Source of the DNA: a virus
Length of the DNA: 52,547 nt
Direction: 5' to 3' (one strand)
Virus record (IMG/VR): IMGVR_UViG_3300021405_000017
Location: 1-52,547 of that record
In this document: positions 14,302-22,454 of the stretch, piece by piece
How the letters are laid out: the number at the start of each line of letters is the position of its first letter
How positions within the stretch are numbered: the first letter of the stretch is position 1
Notes under the pieces: model-generated
Databases searched by the model: none
What the model saw: the letters and a program-made list of their open reading frames with translations, nothing else
Told to the model about the DNA's origin: nothing
Program-made: the position numbers and the translations under genes

Positions 14302-15775
14302 GCCCGCCTTGCCTGCCTTGCCTTGCCGAGCCTTGTCGGACCCAGCCGGGACACGCCAAGCCTCGCCATGCAACGTCCCGCCGCGCCTGCCTTGCCATGT
14401 CGGGCCTAGCCGGGTCGGATCTTGCCGAACCCCGCCAAGCCTCGCCTCGCCCGGCCCGGTCAAGCCACGCCTGCCTTTGCCTTGCCATGCCTGGCCTTGC
14501 CCAGCCGCACCGTGCCGAACCCGGTCGGACCCGGCCAAGCCTGCCATGCCAGACCTCGCCTCGCCGCGCCTTGCCAAGCCTCGCCAAACCCGGCCATGTC
14601 GCATCCGGCCGCGCCTGCCTCGCCCCGCCTTGCCTCGCCGCGCCCTGCCCAGCCCGGCCAGGCCGAATCGTACCGGGTCTAGTCATGCCCCGCCGGCCTC
14701 GCCTTGCCCCGCCAGGCCCAGTCTCGGCTCGTCCTGCCTCGCCTAGTCCCGCCCAGTCGCGCCCGACCATGTCAGGCCGTGCCCGGTCCCGTCTTGCCGT
14801 GCCGCGCCTTGCCAGGCCTGCCTCGCCATGCCTCGCCAAGTCGCGCCTTGCCTCACCGCGTCTGGCCCGGCCTTGCCGCGCCAGGTCTCGCCGTGTCGCG
14901 CCTGCCTTGCCTTGCCTTGCCCGGCCCCGCCTCGCCGGGTCCCGCCATGCCTGCCTCGCCTCACCCCATCGTGCCGGGCCAAGGCGTGTCCCGACATGCC
15001 TCGGCATGCCAGGCCCGGCCCGGCCGGACCTCGCCTGCCTAGCCTCGCCCGGTCGCGCCGAGTCGAGCCTAGCCTCGCCGCGCCCCGCCGTACCGTGCCC
15101 GGCCGGGTCATGCCTGCCTCGCCCCGCCGCGCCAGCGCCATGCCAAGCCTTGCCGAGTCGCGCCTGGTCGTGCCTGGCCCGGCCAGGCCCAGCCTGGCCA
15201 TGCCTGCGTTGCCTTGCCTCATCAGGTCAGGCCATGCCTCGCCTCGCCCAGCCTCGCCTCGCCTCGCCTGTCTGGCCATGCTTCGCCTCGTCACATCATG
15301 CCGCGCCGGATCAAGCCTCGCCCGGTCCCGCCGTGCCGTGCCTGACCCCGCCTCATCAGGTCTGGCCATGCCTGCCTCGCCTCGCTGCGCCGGGGCTCGC
15401 CCGGCCAAGCCGGGTCGAGTCCCGCCTGGCCCCGCCTAGCCTGCCTTGCCGTGTCAGGCCTCGTCACGCCTCGCCGTGTCCGGCCCAGCCTAGTCTGGCC
15501 ATGCCTGCCGTGTCCGGCCCAAACCAAGCCTCGCCTTGCCGCGCCTTGCCTCGCCACGCCTGCCTTGCCCGGCCAGGCCAAGCCTTGTCACGTCGCACTG
15601 CATCCCGCCTCGCCTGCCTTGCCTGGCCTCGCCAGGTCTCGCCGCCCTTGTCCTGCCCAGCCTCGCCTGCCTTGTCAGGCCACGCCTAGCCGGACCGGGC
15701 CGGGCCTAGCCTTGCCTCGCCGCATCTGGCCCGGCTCTGTCATGCCAAGCCTGGCCTTGCCTGCCTTGCCGTGTC
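14302..15775. repeat. degenerate pentanucleotide array A2, about 1.47 kb
   Basis: The longest array, roughly 290 units of CCNNG (plus) / GGCNN (minus). It is interrupted about every 50-90 bp by a 4-bp unit in the phrase GCCTGCC(T/A)TGCC or GCCTGCCTCGCC, e.g. near 14387, 14614, 14816, 14900, 14949, 15111, 15370, 15560 and 15610. Many intervals look like 5n+4. It begins exactly at the stop codon of the 15774-16316 gene and ends at the ribosome site of the 14280 gene. Confidence 0.92.
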
Positions 15776-16316
15776 AGGCGGCGGTTCGTGAGCCGCCGCC
15801 CTTGCCTTTGCCGCCTTTGCCGCCGCCGGCCTTGCCCGCACCTTTGCTCGCAGCCTTGGCGGCGCGGGCTCGTTCGGCGATGGTTTCGAGGTTGAGCAAC
15901 ATGGTGTCCAAGTCTGGACCGACGCCCAGGACGAGGGCGACCTTTCGCGCCCGCTCTATAGCGGCGGCGATGCGGTCAACCTCGTCCTCGAGGACTCGCA
16001 GCGCCCGCGCGCGCTGACCTTTGAACGAGGTCAATTCGCAAGAGGTCTGCGTTTTCGGCGCTCGATCGGGATCGACAATGTAGTAGGGCACTACGATGGT
16101 TTCGGTCTCCGTGATGACCTCAAACCGGACGTAACGGATCAGGGTGCGGGCCTGCTCGATCCAATGCTGTTGCGCCGCCTTTTTTACGTCCCATTCGAAG
16201 TCTTCATGGATTGGAGAGCCGGGAGGCCGAGCCGCTTCGACCACCTTCTCAGGCTCAAGACGCCCGCTGGAGTCTTCCAGCGAGCGAATAAAGGCGGCCT
16301 TGGCCGCCGACATCAT
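15774..16316 (-). CDS. hypothetical phage protein, 180 aa
   Basis: ATG at 16316 overlaps the upstream stop (ATGA). The N-terminal half holds a pattern I associate with uncharacterised alphaproteobacterial phage proteins: RLEPEKVVEAARPPGSPIHE, then FEWDVKKAAQQHWIEQARTL. The middle is a long helix (RALRVLEDEVDRIAAAIERA). The C-terminal 30 residues are Lys/Gly-rich (GKAGGGKGGKGKGGGS), a flexible basic tail. The stop codon is formed at the boundary of array A2. It belongs to the recombination-module operon; a nucleic-acid-associated role is plausible. Confidence 0.75.
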   Translation of the reverse strand: MMSAAKAAFIRSLEDSSGRLEPEKVVEAARPPGSPIHEDFEWDVKKAAQQHWIEQARTLIRYVRFEVITETETIVVPYYIVDPDRAPKTQTSCELTSFKGQRARALRVLEDEVDRIAAAIERARKVALVLGVGPDLDTMLLNLETIAERARAAKAASKGAGKAGGGKGGKGKGGGSRTAA

Positions 16317-17197
16317 TGCGACAGCCCCACCTCGTCGCCGCCGCCATTGCTCTTAGGCGGGCGCTTGCCGTTTGCGGCTTTCGGCGTCTTGCCCTTTGAC
16401 GCCTTGCCGCCCTCGCGCTGAGAGCTAGCCTCGCGCCGGATGATCTCGCTCTCGTACCACACCCACAATTCTTCGCTGTCGATATCGCTCGCCTCCGGGT
16501 TATCGTAGGCCGCCTGTTGCACCTTACGGCCGCCGTTCTTGACGATATCGAGCCAGCGCGGGTCACGCGCATCGACGACCTCCCAGCCGCCGTTGTTGAA
16601 GGTGCCCTTCTCTGTTCGCCCGTCGCCGATGCCGGTCACATCGCCGGCGTTCGACATCAAGTTGACGATCGCCCGCTCGGTCGTCAGCGTCTTGATGAAT
16701 TGGACGGTGAGTTTCACCGCCCATGTTTTGAACATCGCGCGGGTTCGAATGTCGGGCACGCGCTTCATGCCCTCAAGGCGGACCCAATCCATGTAGAGGT
16801 AGGGCTTGCCATAGACGTGGACCGTCTGGTCGACCACCTGCACCAGACAGCCGATCTCAGTCTTCGTTGCACCTGGCGTGCGGAGCGCCGCGGAACCGAG
16901 CGCCTTTTTGAAAGCGCCGGTAGGGAAGTGAAAAAGCGTAGGCGCGCTATCGTCGCGGCACCGATACATTGTGTCGCGGAATTCAGCGAGCGGGTCATGT
17001 TTCAAAATGACCTGCTTCTCGGCGTTGTTTTTAGCGCGCGACGGAAGCAACAGCTGCTGCTTCGCTTTCGCGCTCGGCCGATTCATCACCAGGGGCGCCG
17101 TGCCCAGAAGATGGAAGACAACGTAGCCTCGCTCGAAGCGCTTAAGCTCCGAGACCATCTCGGTGGTGTCGCGTGTTTTACTGGGTTTGGTAGCCAT
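16313..17197 (-). CDS. hypothetical protein of the recombination module, 294 aa
   Basis: ATG at 17197 with a GGAGGAG ribosome site upstream. Residues 20-260 look like a mixed alpha/beta domain (YVVFHLLGTAPLVMNRPSAK, HDPLAEFRDTMYR, FPTGAFKKALGSAAL, and GDGRTEKGTFNNGGWEVV). The C-terminus is lysine-rich and low complexity. I recall similar proteins next to phage annealing proteins and exonucleases but cannot name the family. Position suggests help in ssDNA handling or recombination; this is inference. Confidence 0.72.
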   Translation of the reverse strand: MATKPSKTRDTTEMVSELKRFERGYVVFHLLGTAPLVMNRPSAKAKQQLLLPSRAKNNAEKQVILKHDPLAEFRDTMYRCRDDSAPTLFHFPTGAFKKALGSAALRTPGATKTEIGCLVQVVDQTVHVYGKPYLYMDWVRLEGMKRVPDIRTRAMFKTWAVKLTVQFIKTLTTERAIVNLMSNAGDVTGIGDGRTEKGTFNNGGWEVVDARDPRWLDIVKNGGRKVQQAAYDNPEASDIDSEELWVWYESEIIRREASSQREGGKASKGKTPKAANGKRPPKSNGGGDEVGLSQ

Positions 17198-17252
17198 TCT
17201 CGTCTATGCTCCTCCTTTCGGAAAACGGCCTATCCGCTTTCCGTCGTCGCTT

Positions 17253-17279
17253 GGCCCGGGCGTCGTGAGCGCCCGGGCC
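17253..17279. other. perfect 10-bp inverted repeat
   Basis: GGCCCGGGCG-TCGTGAG-CGCCCGGGCC. It lies between array A3 and the ribosome site of the 17197 gene. There is no clear T-run on the minus strand, so it may be a processing or pausing hairpin or an operator. Confidence 0.55.
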
Positions 17280-17297
17280 TTGCGTTTCGTTCGCGCT

Positions 17298-17937
17298 CAG
17301 CCTGCCGGCCGAGCCTTGCTTTGCCTCGCCATGCCGGGCCGTGCCACGCCGGGCCTGACCAGACCCAGCCCTGCCGAGCTGCGCCACGCCAAGTCGCGCC
17401 TGCCTCGCCCAGCCGGGCCGTGTCGGGCCTAGCCGCACCTCGCCCGGCCTCGCCAGGTCCGGCCGCGCCAAGCCTTGCCTGCGTCGCCGCGCCGTATCGC
17501 GCCGGACCGGGCCACGCCCCGCCAAGCCTCGGCCAGACAAGCCTCGCCAGGCCGCGCCTGCCTTGCCTCGCCATGCTGAGCCCAACCCCGCCAAGCCCCG
17601 CCGCGCCAGGTTCAGCCAGGTCCGGCCTCGCCTGCCTCGCCTTGCTCCGCCCCACCTCGCCGTGCCCCGTCACGCGTTGCCCGGTCGCGCCCAGCCGTGC
17701 CCCGTCTCGTCTAGCCATGCCTGCCTTGCCCCGCCGAGCCGGGTCTGGCCTTGCCCCGCCAAACCGCGCCACGCCAAGCCTGGCCTGACCCCGCCTGCGT
17801 CGCCTTGCCTCGCCTCGCCCGGCCAAGCCGCGCCCGGCCTCGCCATGTCGGGCTCAGCCCGGCCAGGCCTCGCCGGTCATGCCGCCCCTTATCGAGCCCA
17901 ACCCCGCCATGTCTGGCCAAACCGCGCCTGCCTTGCC
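17298..17937. repeat. degenerate pentanucleotide array A3, about 640 bp
   Basis: About 128 CCNNG (plus) / GGCNN (minus) units, same orientation as A1 and A2. It starts directly at the stop codon of the 17938-18966 gene and ends about 20 bp from the strong hairpin at 17253. The GCCTGCC(T)TGCC slip phrase recurs (e.g. near 17400 and 17560). Confidence 0.92.
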
Positions 17938-18966
17938 TCAAAGGAGGTTCTCCTCTGATTTGGCCGCAGAGGAGCGGCGAGGCGGTTCACCACCGTCCTC
18001 TGCGGCCGCATCCGGCGCGGGTGGTTGTGGCCCGGCGGGAGGGGGATTCTCCGCCGTTTGAGCCGCGCCGGAATCTAAGTTCGGGGATAGGTCAGTAGCG
18101 CCGGCTGCCCCGGCGAGCGCGTTCAGCTTCGAGGACAGGCCTTTCAGGGCAGGGCCTCGGTCGGCTTTCGGTTCTGGAAACAGCGTCTCGACTGTCGACT
18201 CGCCAGACTTGATCGCCTGCCGCATCGCGGTCAGCGTAATCAGATCGTCGAGGCCGACGTCCTCGATCCCCGGAACCTCAAGCGCGTTGAAGACGCGCTC
18301 GGGGGTAACGCCCCAGGCCGCGAAAGACCTGACCGCTACGTCCCGGCGCTCAGAGAGCGTCTTGACGTCGCCGGCGATCACCCGCTCGACCGACTGATAG
18401 GCTCGCCGCCAGATCGCCTTGGGCACGCCGCGCATGATCGCGTTGCGAAGCGCGATCGAACACGCGGCCTGGCCGGTCACCATGATTAAATCGTCGTCGT
18501 AAATCCGGCCATGCTTGTCGAAGATACGCCGGCGCACCCGTGACGTGGTGACGCGGCCCGTCTCCAAATCGTGGAAGACGCCCTCGGCCTCGACGAACTT
18601 TTCAATCCGATCGATGTGGATGACGCGGGAGGCGTCGCGGCAATTGCCCCATTGCGAGGCGACGATCTCGGCGAAACGTATGGACGGACCGCGAATCGCC
18701 TTTTTGCCGCGAGGCAGCGCATAGACGCATTCTTCCGCGGTCTCGTCGTCGAGCGTCGCCAGGCCCAGGATGTCGCTCATCACCTTCTTTTGCGATCGTG
18801 GATAGGCGTGCGCGGTATTGACCTGCTGATCGACCTCGGCGCGGCTGAGCGCGATCGCCAGGCTCATTTGGCTTTGCGCCGGACCGGCGTCGATCGTCGC
18901 CAGCGGGCCGAAGTCGTCCGTCTGTTCGAGATCCGTTTCGACGGGCTTAGCCATTGGCTTTTTCAT
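17938..18966 (-). CDS. candidate single-strand annealing recombinase (RecT/Bet-like role)
   Basis: 342 residues, ATG at 18966 (18954 possible), overlapping the exonuclease gene by 20 bp. The core at about 45-190 (VNTAHAYPRSQKKVMSDILG, EECVYALPRGKKAIRGPSIR, FAEIVASQWGNCR, TGQAACSIALRNAIMRGVPK) is a type I have seen beside YqaJ exonucleases in many phages. The C-terminal third is Ala/Pro-rich and low complexity. Exonuclease plus annealing protein would form the phage homologous-recombination pair. The pairing is strong; the biochemical activity is inferred. Confidence 0.7.
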   Translation of the reverse strand: MKKPMAKPVETDLEQTDDFGPLATIDAGPAQSQMSLAIALSRAEVDQQVNTAHAYPRSQKKVMSDILGLATLDDETAEECVYALPRGKKAIRGPSIRFAEIVASQWGNCRDASRVIHIDRIEKFVEAEGVFHDLETGRVTTSRVRRRIFDKHGRIYDDDLIMVTGQAACSIALRNAIMRGVPKAIWRRAYQSVERVIAGDVKTLSERRDVAVRSFAAWGVTPERVFNALEVPGIEDVGLDDLITLTAMRQAIKSGESTVETLFPEPKADRGPALKGLSSKLNALAGAAGATDLSPNLDSGAAQTAENPPPAGPQPPAPDAAAEDGGEPPRRSSAAKSEENLL

Positions 18967-19912
18967 GTTGCGCTGCCTTGATTGAGACTTGTCGCCAGAT
19001 GGACGCCTTCACCTGGTAGGCGCCGCGGCGGCGGGTCGGGGCGACGATCAGGCGCCCGTCAGGCAGCCGGCCGCGCTCGGCGAGCCCGAGCTTGGCGACA
19101 ATTTCCGTGTCGATGATTTTGCGCTCTTTGGCCGCCGCGGCTCCGTCATCCTCGCGCGCCTTGAACGCCTCGCGTTGCGTAACAAGGTCGAGGATGCGGT
19201 TGTCGGCGCGTAGGTCGACTTCGGTGTCTTCCGCCTCAGCGTAGAGGCGCGCGATTACATCGGCGTCGTCAGCGTAATGGGGTGGATAGGAATCGCCCTC
19301 CGCGACGCGGCGCCAGAAGTCGGCGGTGAGCTCGCGTAGTTTCACCATGATCGCTGACTCGATCGGTATCTCCTCGACGTGGGCCGTCCACTCCGACATT
19401 TCCAATACCGCCACCGCGGCCCATGTGGCGCCGGTCAGAGAGGCCTCAACAATCGCCTGGACGGCGATCCAAAGCGGGACTTCAATTTCGCCACCCGCCT
19501 GCCAAGTGCGGCGGAAGGCCTCGCCCGCGGTTTTCACCTGCAGAACGCCCAACCCTTCGATGTCAGGACAGGTGACGAAGGCGTCGGGCGTGGCGCCGAT
19601 CCGGGCCACTGGATCGCGGTAGTAATGATCGCCAGGAACGATCGTCCAATCAGGGTAGGTTTCCGCGACCATGTTGAGGACGACGTGCTCGAGGTCGCGC
19701 CCGCGCCGCATCGCCGGCGTCTCATGGACGCGCTCTTCGACGCGCCCGCTCTTAACGGCCCACAACTCGAAGGCGGATTTGTAGGGATGGATCGCATCGG
19801 CGAGCAAAGCCGCGATTTCAGATGCGGTGACATCCTGCCGACGCCATTTGAGCCACTCGGCGTGATCGGTGATCGGCCGCTTTTCGATTGTCTGCTCGGC
19901 GAACGCGTTCAT
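18947..19912 (-). CDS. YqaJ-type viral exonuclease
   Basis: 321 residues, ATG at 19912, 4-bp overlap with the upstream stop. YqaJ/lambda-exonuclease fold motifs: residues 20-36 (WLKWRRQDVTASEIAAL), RGRDLEHVVLNMV at 70-83, catalytic Asp110 in IGATPDAFV, and LQVKTAG at 124-130. The last motif is usually ExK; here it is Gln125-Val-Lys127. C-terminal 100 residues are helical. It should resect dsDNA 5' ends to provide ssDNA for the annealing protein encoded next to it. Confidence 0.85.
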   Translation of the reverse strand: MNAFAEQTIEKRPITDHAEWLKWRRQDVTASEIAALLADAIHPYKSAFELWAVKSGRVEERVHETPAMRRGRDLEHVVLNMVAETYPDWTIVPGDHYYRDPVARIGATPDAFVTCPDIEGLGVLQVKTAGEAFRRTWQAGGEIEVPLWIAVQAIVEASLTGATWAAVAVLEMSEWTAHVEEIPIESAIMVKLRELTADFWRRVAEGDSYPPHYADDADVIARLYAEAEDTEVDLRADNRILDLVTQREAFKAREDDGAAAAKERKIIDTEIVAKLGLAERGRLPDGRLIVAPTRRRGAYQVKASIWRQVSIKAAQHEKANG

Positions 19913-20178
19913 GCGTTCCCCGTCTGGTCAGGCTGGCCTTCGAACCGCGCGATTTGCTCCTTGAGCATCGTCACGATGTCCGCGCGGCTGGCGCCGTTGC
20001 TGATGTAATTCACGCGCCCGTCATCGGCGCCGAAAGGAAAGACCATCAAGATGAAGCCGACCTTGCGCTCCTTGCCCTTAGCTACGCCGTTGAACGCCTC
20101 GTCAAGCGCGCCGGCGACCGCGTTCATCGTATCGCGGTAGGTCTCCTCGATCGGCGCGTCGCCCAGCCGCTCAGTCAT
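19909..20178 (-). CDS. hypothetical protein, 89 aa
   Basis: ATG at 20178, 4-bp overlaps at both ends. An N-terminal helix (RDTMNAVAGALDEAFNGVAK) precedes a beta hairpin (KVGFILMVFPFGADDGRVNY) and a final helix (ADIVTMLKEQIARFEGQ). It looks like a conserved small domain found in phage and host operons; no function known to me. Confidence 0.7.
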   Translation of the reverse strand: MTERLGDAPIEETYRDTMNAVAGALDEAFNGVAKGKERKVGFILMVFPFGADDGRVNYISNGASRADIVTMLKEQIARFEGQPDQTGNA

Positions 20179-20366
20179 GGCGTCCTCGCCAAGGTGATAG
20201 GCGCCTTGCGCCGGGTGCGATGGTGCAGCACGCGCGGGTGCTTCCACGGATTGTCGTCGCGGCGCCTGTTCGACAACGTGCACGCGCAAGCCCGACACAT
20301 GCCCGTCTTGCCGGTTCCCTTGGTCGGCCTTTCGCAGCGTGGACATCTCAGCTCAAGTTCGGTCAT
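20175..20366 (-). CDS. small zinc-finger protein, 63 aa
   Basis: ATG at 20366, overlapping the upstream stop. CPRC at 8-11 and CRAC at about 24-27 make a two-pair zinc site; the C-terminal half is very basic (NRRRDDNPWKHPRVLHHRTR). Probably binds nucleic acid, possibly a homing-nuclease-like or recombination-accessory zinc protein. Confidence 0.65.
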   Translation of the reverse strand: MTELELRCPRCERPTKGTGKTGMCRACACTLSNRRRDDNPWKHPRVLHHRTRRKAPITLARTP

Positions 20367-20704
20367 GGCGCCCGTTCTCGTTCGCTGTCCGTTCCGATCC
20401 GCGAATCGTCGGCGCGCCCATGGCCCGCGTCATCCGGCAAGGGCGCCCGGGCCTTGTCCCCCGGATTGTTTGCCTCAGCCCCGTTCGGCTGCCGGCGCTG
20501 AATGTTGCGCATCTCGTTGACGAACATCCGGAACGTCTCGGCGAGTTCAGGATCCGCGCCGGATTGCGCCGCCTGAATCTGGGCCGCGGTCAGGCCAACG
20601 AGCGCCTCGCCGGACGTCTTGCGCTCATGCGCGCGACACTGCGTTGCGGTTGGGAAGTCGCGGCCATCGCGGGCGACATAGACAGTGCGTTGCTCGGCCT
20701 TCAT
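20363..20704 (-). CDS. hypothetical protein, 113 aa
   Basis: ATG at 20704, 4-bp overlap upstream. The N-terminus RTVYVARDGRDFPTATQCRA is followed by a helical middle (ALVGLTAAQIQAAQSGADPE). The C-terminal 40 residues are low complexity and probably disordered. Not recognised. Confidence 0.65.
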   Translation of the reverse strand: MKAEQRTVYVARDGRDFPTATQCRAHERKTSGEALVGLTAAQIQAAQSGADPELAETFRMFVNEMRNIQRRQPNGAEANNPGDKARAPLPDDAGHGRADDSRIGTDSERERAP

Positions 20705-20919
20705 CGGACCAGCGTCGCTCCCTTCAACTGCCGGCCTACGTCGTCACTCATGAGGTCGATCGACCGGGCGGTTTCGCGGTGCGCCTCAGCGATACGAAGG
20801 CTTGCTTCCTCAATCGTGTTCGCAAGCTCCATCAACGCCTCACAAATCGTAACGTCGCGGCTATCGGTGCCCTTCATGACTTCGCGCCTGGCTTCCTGCG
20901 CTTCGCTCAGTGTCCGCAT
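20701..20919 (-). CDS. hypothetical helical protein, 72 aa
   Basis: ATG at 20919 with a good AGGAGG site. Entirely helical (ICEALMELANTIEEASLRIA, then HRETARSIDLMSD). It is the first gene after the short array A4. Could be a small dimeric coiled-coil protein. Confidence 0.65.
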   Translation of the reverse strand: MRTLSEAQEARREVMKGTDSRDVTICEALMELANTIEEASLRIAEAHRETARSIDLMSDDVGRQLKGATLVR

Positions 20920-20935
20920 TGGTTCCTCCTAGAAG

Positions 20936-21028
20936 TGCTTGCCGGTCCGGCCGCGCCACGTCCCGCCGCGCCATACCCAGCCGGATCAGACCGAGCCTCG
21001 CCGCGCCTCGCCGGCCTTACCTCGCCAT
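20936..21028. repeat. short pentanucleotide array A4
   Basis: About 18 units of the same CCNNG (plus) pattern, more degenerate than A1-A3. It fills the gap between the stop of the 21035-21385 gene and the ribosome site of the 20919 gene. Confidence 0.7.
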
Positions 21029-21034
21029 AGTTCT

Positions 21035-21385
21035 TCATGACCAAACGATGCGCTCGAACAGCACCGCCGGGCCGGCAATCCAGGGCAACGTTTCCGCGAT
21101 CTTGACGTTCTGGTAGAGCAGCGCGTTGCGCCGGTAGATGATGGTAGCGGCCTCGTTACGCGGCAGGCCCCTGTCATGGCCCATCTCGTCGACGAACATG
21201 TCCGCCCTCTTGAAGGCGAGGCCGCCATTGAAGTCAGCGAGCACACTGACGTGCTCGCAGTGCTCGCAGCCGATCAGGAGCTGCATCAGCCCGTTGATCT
21301 CGCGATAGGCCGGCCGCTCCGGCAGTTCGAACGTCCGCGTCTCGCTCGACTCGTCGGGCTTTAGGACGAGAAGCTTAGTTTCCAT
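21035..21385 (-). CDS. DUF3846-like phage protein, 116 aa
   Basis: ATG at 21385; the extension to 21490 is a shadow of the neighbour. The layout (a short beta N-terminus, YREINGLMQLLIGCEHCEHV, then FVDEMGHDRGLPRNEAATII and IAGPAVLFE) recalls DUF3846 proteins, whose sequences carry a similar D-E-x-G...LPxNxxA pattern. Function of that family is unknown. The call is by motif memory. Confidence 0.6.
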   Translation of the reverse strand: METKLLVLKPDESSETRTFELPERPAYREINGLMQLLIGCEHCEHVSVLADFNGGLAFKRADMFVDEMGHDRGLPRNEAATIIYRRNALLYQNVKIAETLPWIAGPAVLFERIVWS

Positions 21386-21575
21386 CGGCGGGCGCCTCTT
21401 GCTCAATGATGTCGAAGCGCTCGAACAGTTCGACCGCGACGTCCTGCACGTCGATGACCAGCGGTCCTGAGCCGCCGGATGGGACGACAAACGTGTTGCC
21501 CTCGCGCTCGCCGCCGTCGCCGAGGGCCTCGAAGATCGCGTCCATGAGGGCCTTCATGCTTGCCGGCTGTTTCAT
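21375..21575 (-). CDS. hypothetical protein, 66 aa
   Basis: ATG at 21575 overlaps the upstream stop (ATGA). Short helical start (MKALMDAIFEALGDG), then NTFVVPSGGSGPLVIDVQDV. Its 3' end overlaps the next start by 11 bp. Not recognised. Confidence 0.6.
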   Translation of the reverse strand: MKQPASMKALMDAIFEALGDGGEREGNTFVVPSGGSGPLVIDVQDVAVELFERFDIIEQEAPADGN

Positions 21576-21751
21576 GCGGCGCTCACCCGCCCGATCGTCA
21601 TCGCCGCAAACCATGGCTCGCCGTCAGGGCCGGTGAATGTCGCCTTCCACTGAAACGGAACCGGGATGCTTCCATCCTGGATCGCGAGATTGATCTCGAA
21701 TTCAAGCTCGGCGAGCGCCGCTTCCATGTCGGCCTTGCGTTCCTCGCTCAT
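21572..21751 (-). CDS. small protein, 59 aa
   Basis: ATG at 21751 and stop at 21572-21574, with 4-bp overlaps at both ends. It begins MSEERKADMEAALAELEFEI and ends with a beta-like FTGPDGEPWFAAMTIGRVS. The perfect fit between overlapping neighbours and the sensible composition support a real gene. Confidence 0.65.
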   Translation of the reverse strand: MSEERKADMEAALAELEFEINLAIQDGSIPVPFQWKATFTGPDGEPWFAAMTIGRVSAA

Positions 21752-22362
21752 GCCCGCACCCGGGTGGAGAGCGCTGCTTTTTCAACCGCGGTCAAATCCC
21801 ACTGGCAGACCACCAGCCACAAATCGCCCTGGCCGATGCGGCGCAGGAGCAACGGATCGTTCGGCGGCGCCTTGGTCCACTCGGCTTCCCACAAAGTGCA
21901 ATAGTTCTGCAGGCCGCGCTTCGGCCGCAGATGCAAGGGCGGCGTTGGAACGAGCGCGGTCGCGCCCCACGGGCGCCGGCCGGCGAGAACCGGGAACGAG
22001 CCGGCCGGCCAAGAGATGACCGAGCGCGATTCCATCGGCGTCCAGGACGGGCGGCGATAGCGTACCGAAGCGTTATCGGCGGCCATCGTCGCCGCGCCGT
22101 CATGATTGAAGCGCAGCACGCAAGCGACCGCGTCGGCGCGGCATAGCGCCAGCTTCGGAAAGCCGACGCCTGGGCCCTCGGTGAAGACGCCGGCTTGCTG
22201 GACGGATGCCAGCGCCTGAATGACCATCCTGCCCGCGGCGATGAGTTGGTACGTTCGGCGCACTTCCCAATCGATGGGCTTCGACCAGTGGGCGTGTTTC
22301 TTGTATTCCCGGTAGAGCTGCCGGGCCTTGCTGCGGTCGAGTTCGACGGATAAGGTTTGCAT
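21748..22362 (-). CDS. hypothetical phage protein, 204 aa
   Basis: ATG at 22362; an ATG at 22371 three codons up is possible. It starts with a basic helix (ARQLYREYKKHAHWSKPIDW) and contains VCQWDLTAVEKAALSTR near its end. Aromatic and cationic residues are spread throughout. It is the first gene behind the operator/promoter at 22387-22412 and so the head of the leftward recombination operon, probably under repressor control. I recall similar uncharacterised proteins at this place in rhizobial prophages. Confidence 0.72.
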   Translation of the reverse strand: MQTLSVELDRSKARQLYREYKKHAHWSKPIDWEVRRTYQLIAAGRMVIQALASVQQAGVFTEGPGVGFPKLALCRADAVACVLRFNHDGAATMAADNASVRYRRPSWTPMESRSVISWPAGSFPVLAGRRPWGATALVPTPPLHLRPKRGLQNYCTLWEAEWTKAPPNDPLLLRRIGQGDLWLVVCQWDLTAVEKAALSTRVRA

Positions 22363-22386
22363 GGAGACCACCCTCCACGCTCATTA

Positions 22387-22412
22387 GTTGGCTACAAAGC
22401 AACCTTTGTCAA
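22387..22412 (-). promoter_or_regulatory. leftward promoter with repressor-type operator
   Basis: Minus-strand TTGACA at 22407-22412 with the operator GTTGGCTACAAAGCAAC at 22387-22403, identical to the one at 11700-11716. It is placed to control the operon that starts at 22362 and runs through the recombination genes. Confidence 0.78.
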
Positions 22413-22454
22413 TGGGCGCCGAGGCCAGATTGATCCGCACTTGTTTTTTTACGC

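Noticed and set aside
14397-15689. Long open frame (430 codons) on the plus strand, with other long frames on both strands in the arrays (13251-14003, 13454-14080, 14294-15007, 14743-15408, 17230-17826).
   Set aside because: The CCNNG/GGCNN pattern can form a stop only when the variable pair is TA, so open frames arise automatically. Composition is a 5-codon Pro/Ala/Ser/Arg or Gly/Arg/Ala cycle with no domain, no RBS and heavy mutual overlap.
13458-17937. CRISPR array
   Set aside because: No constant repeat with unique spacers; unit is 5 bp and continuous, and no cas genes are present.
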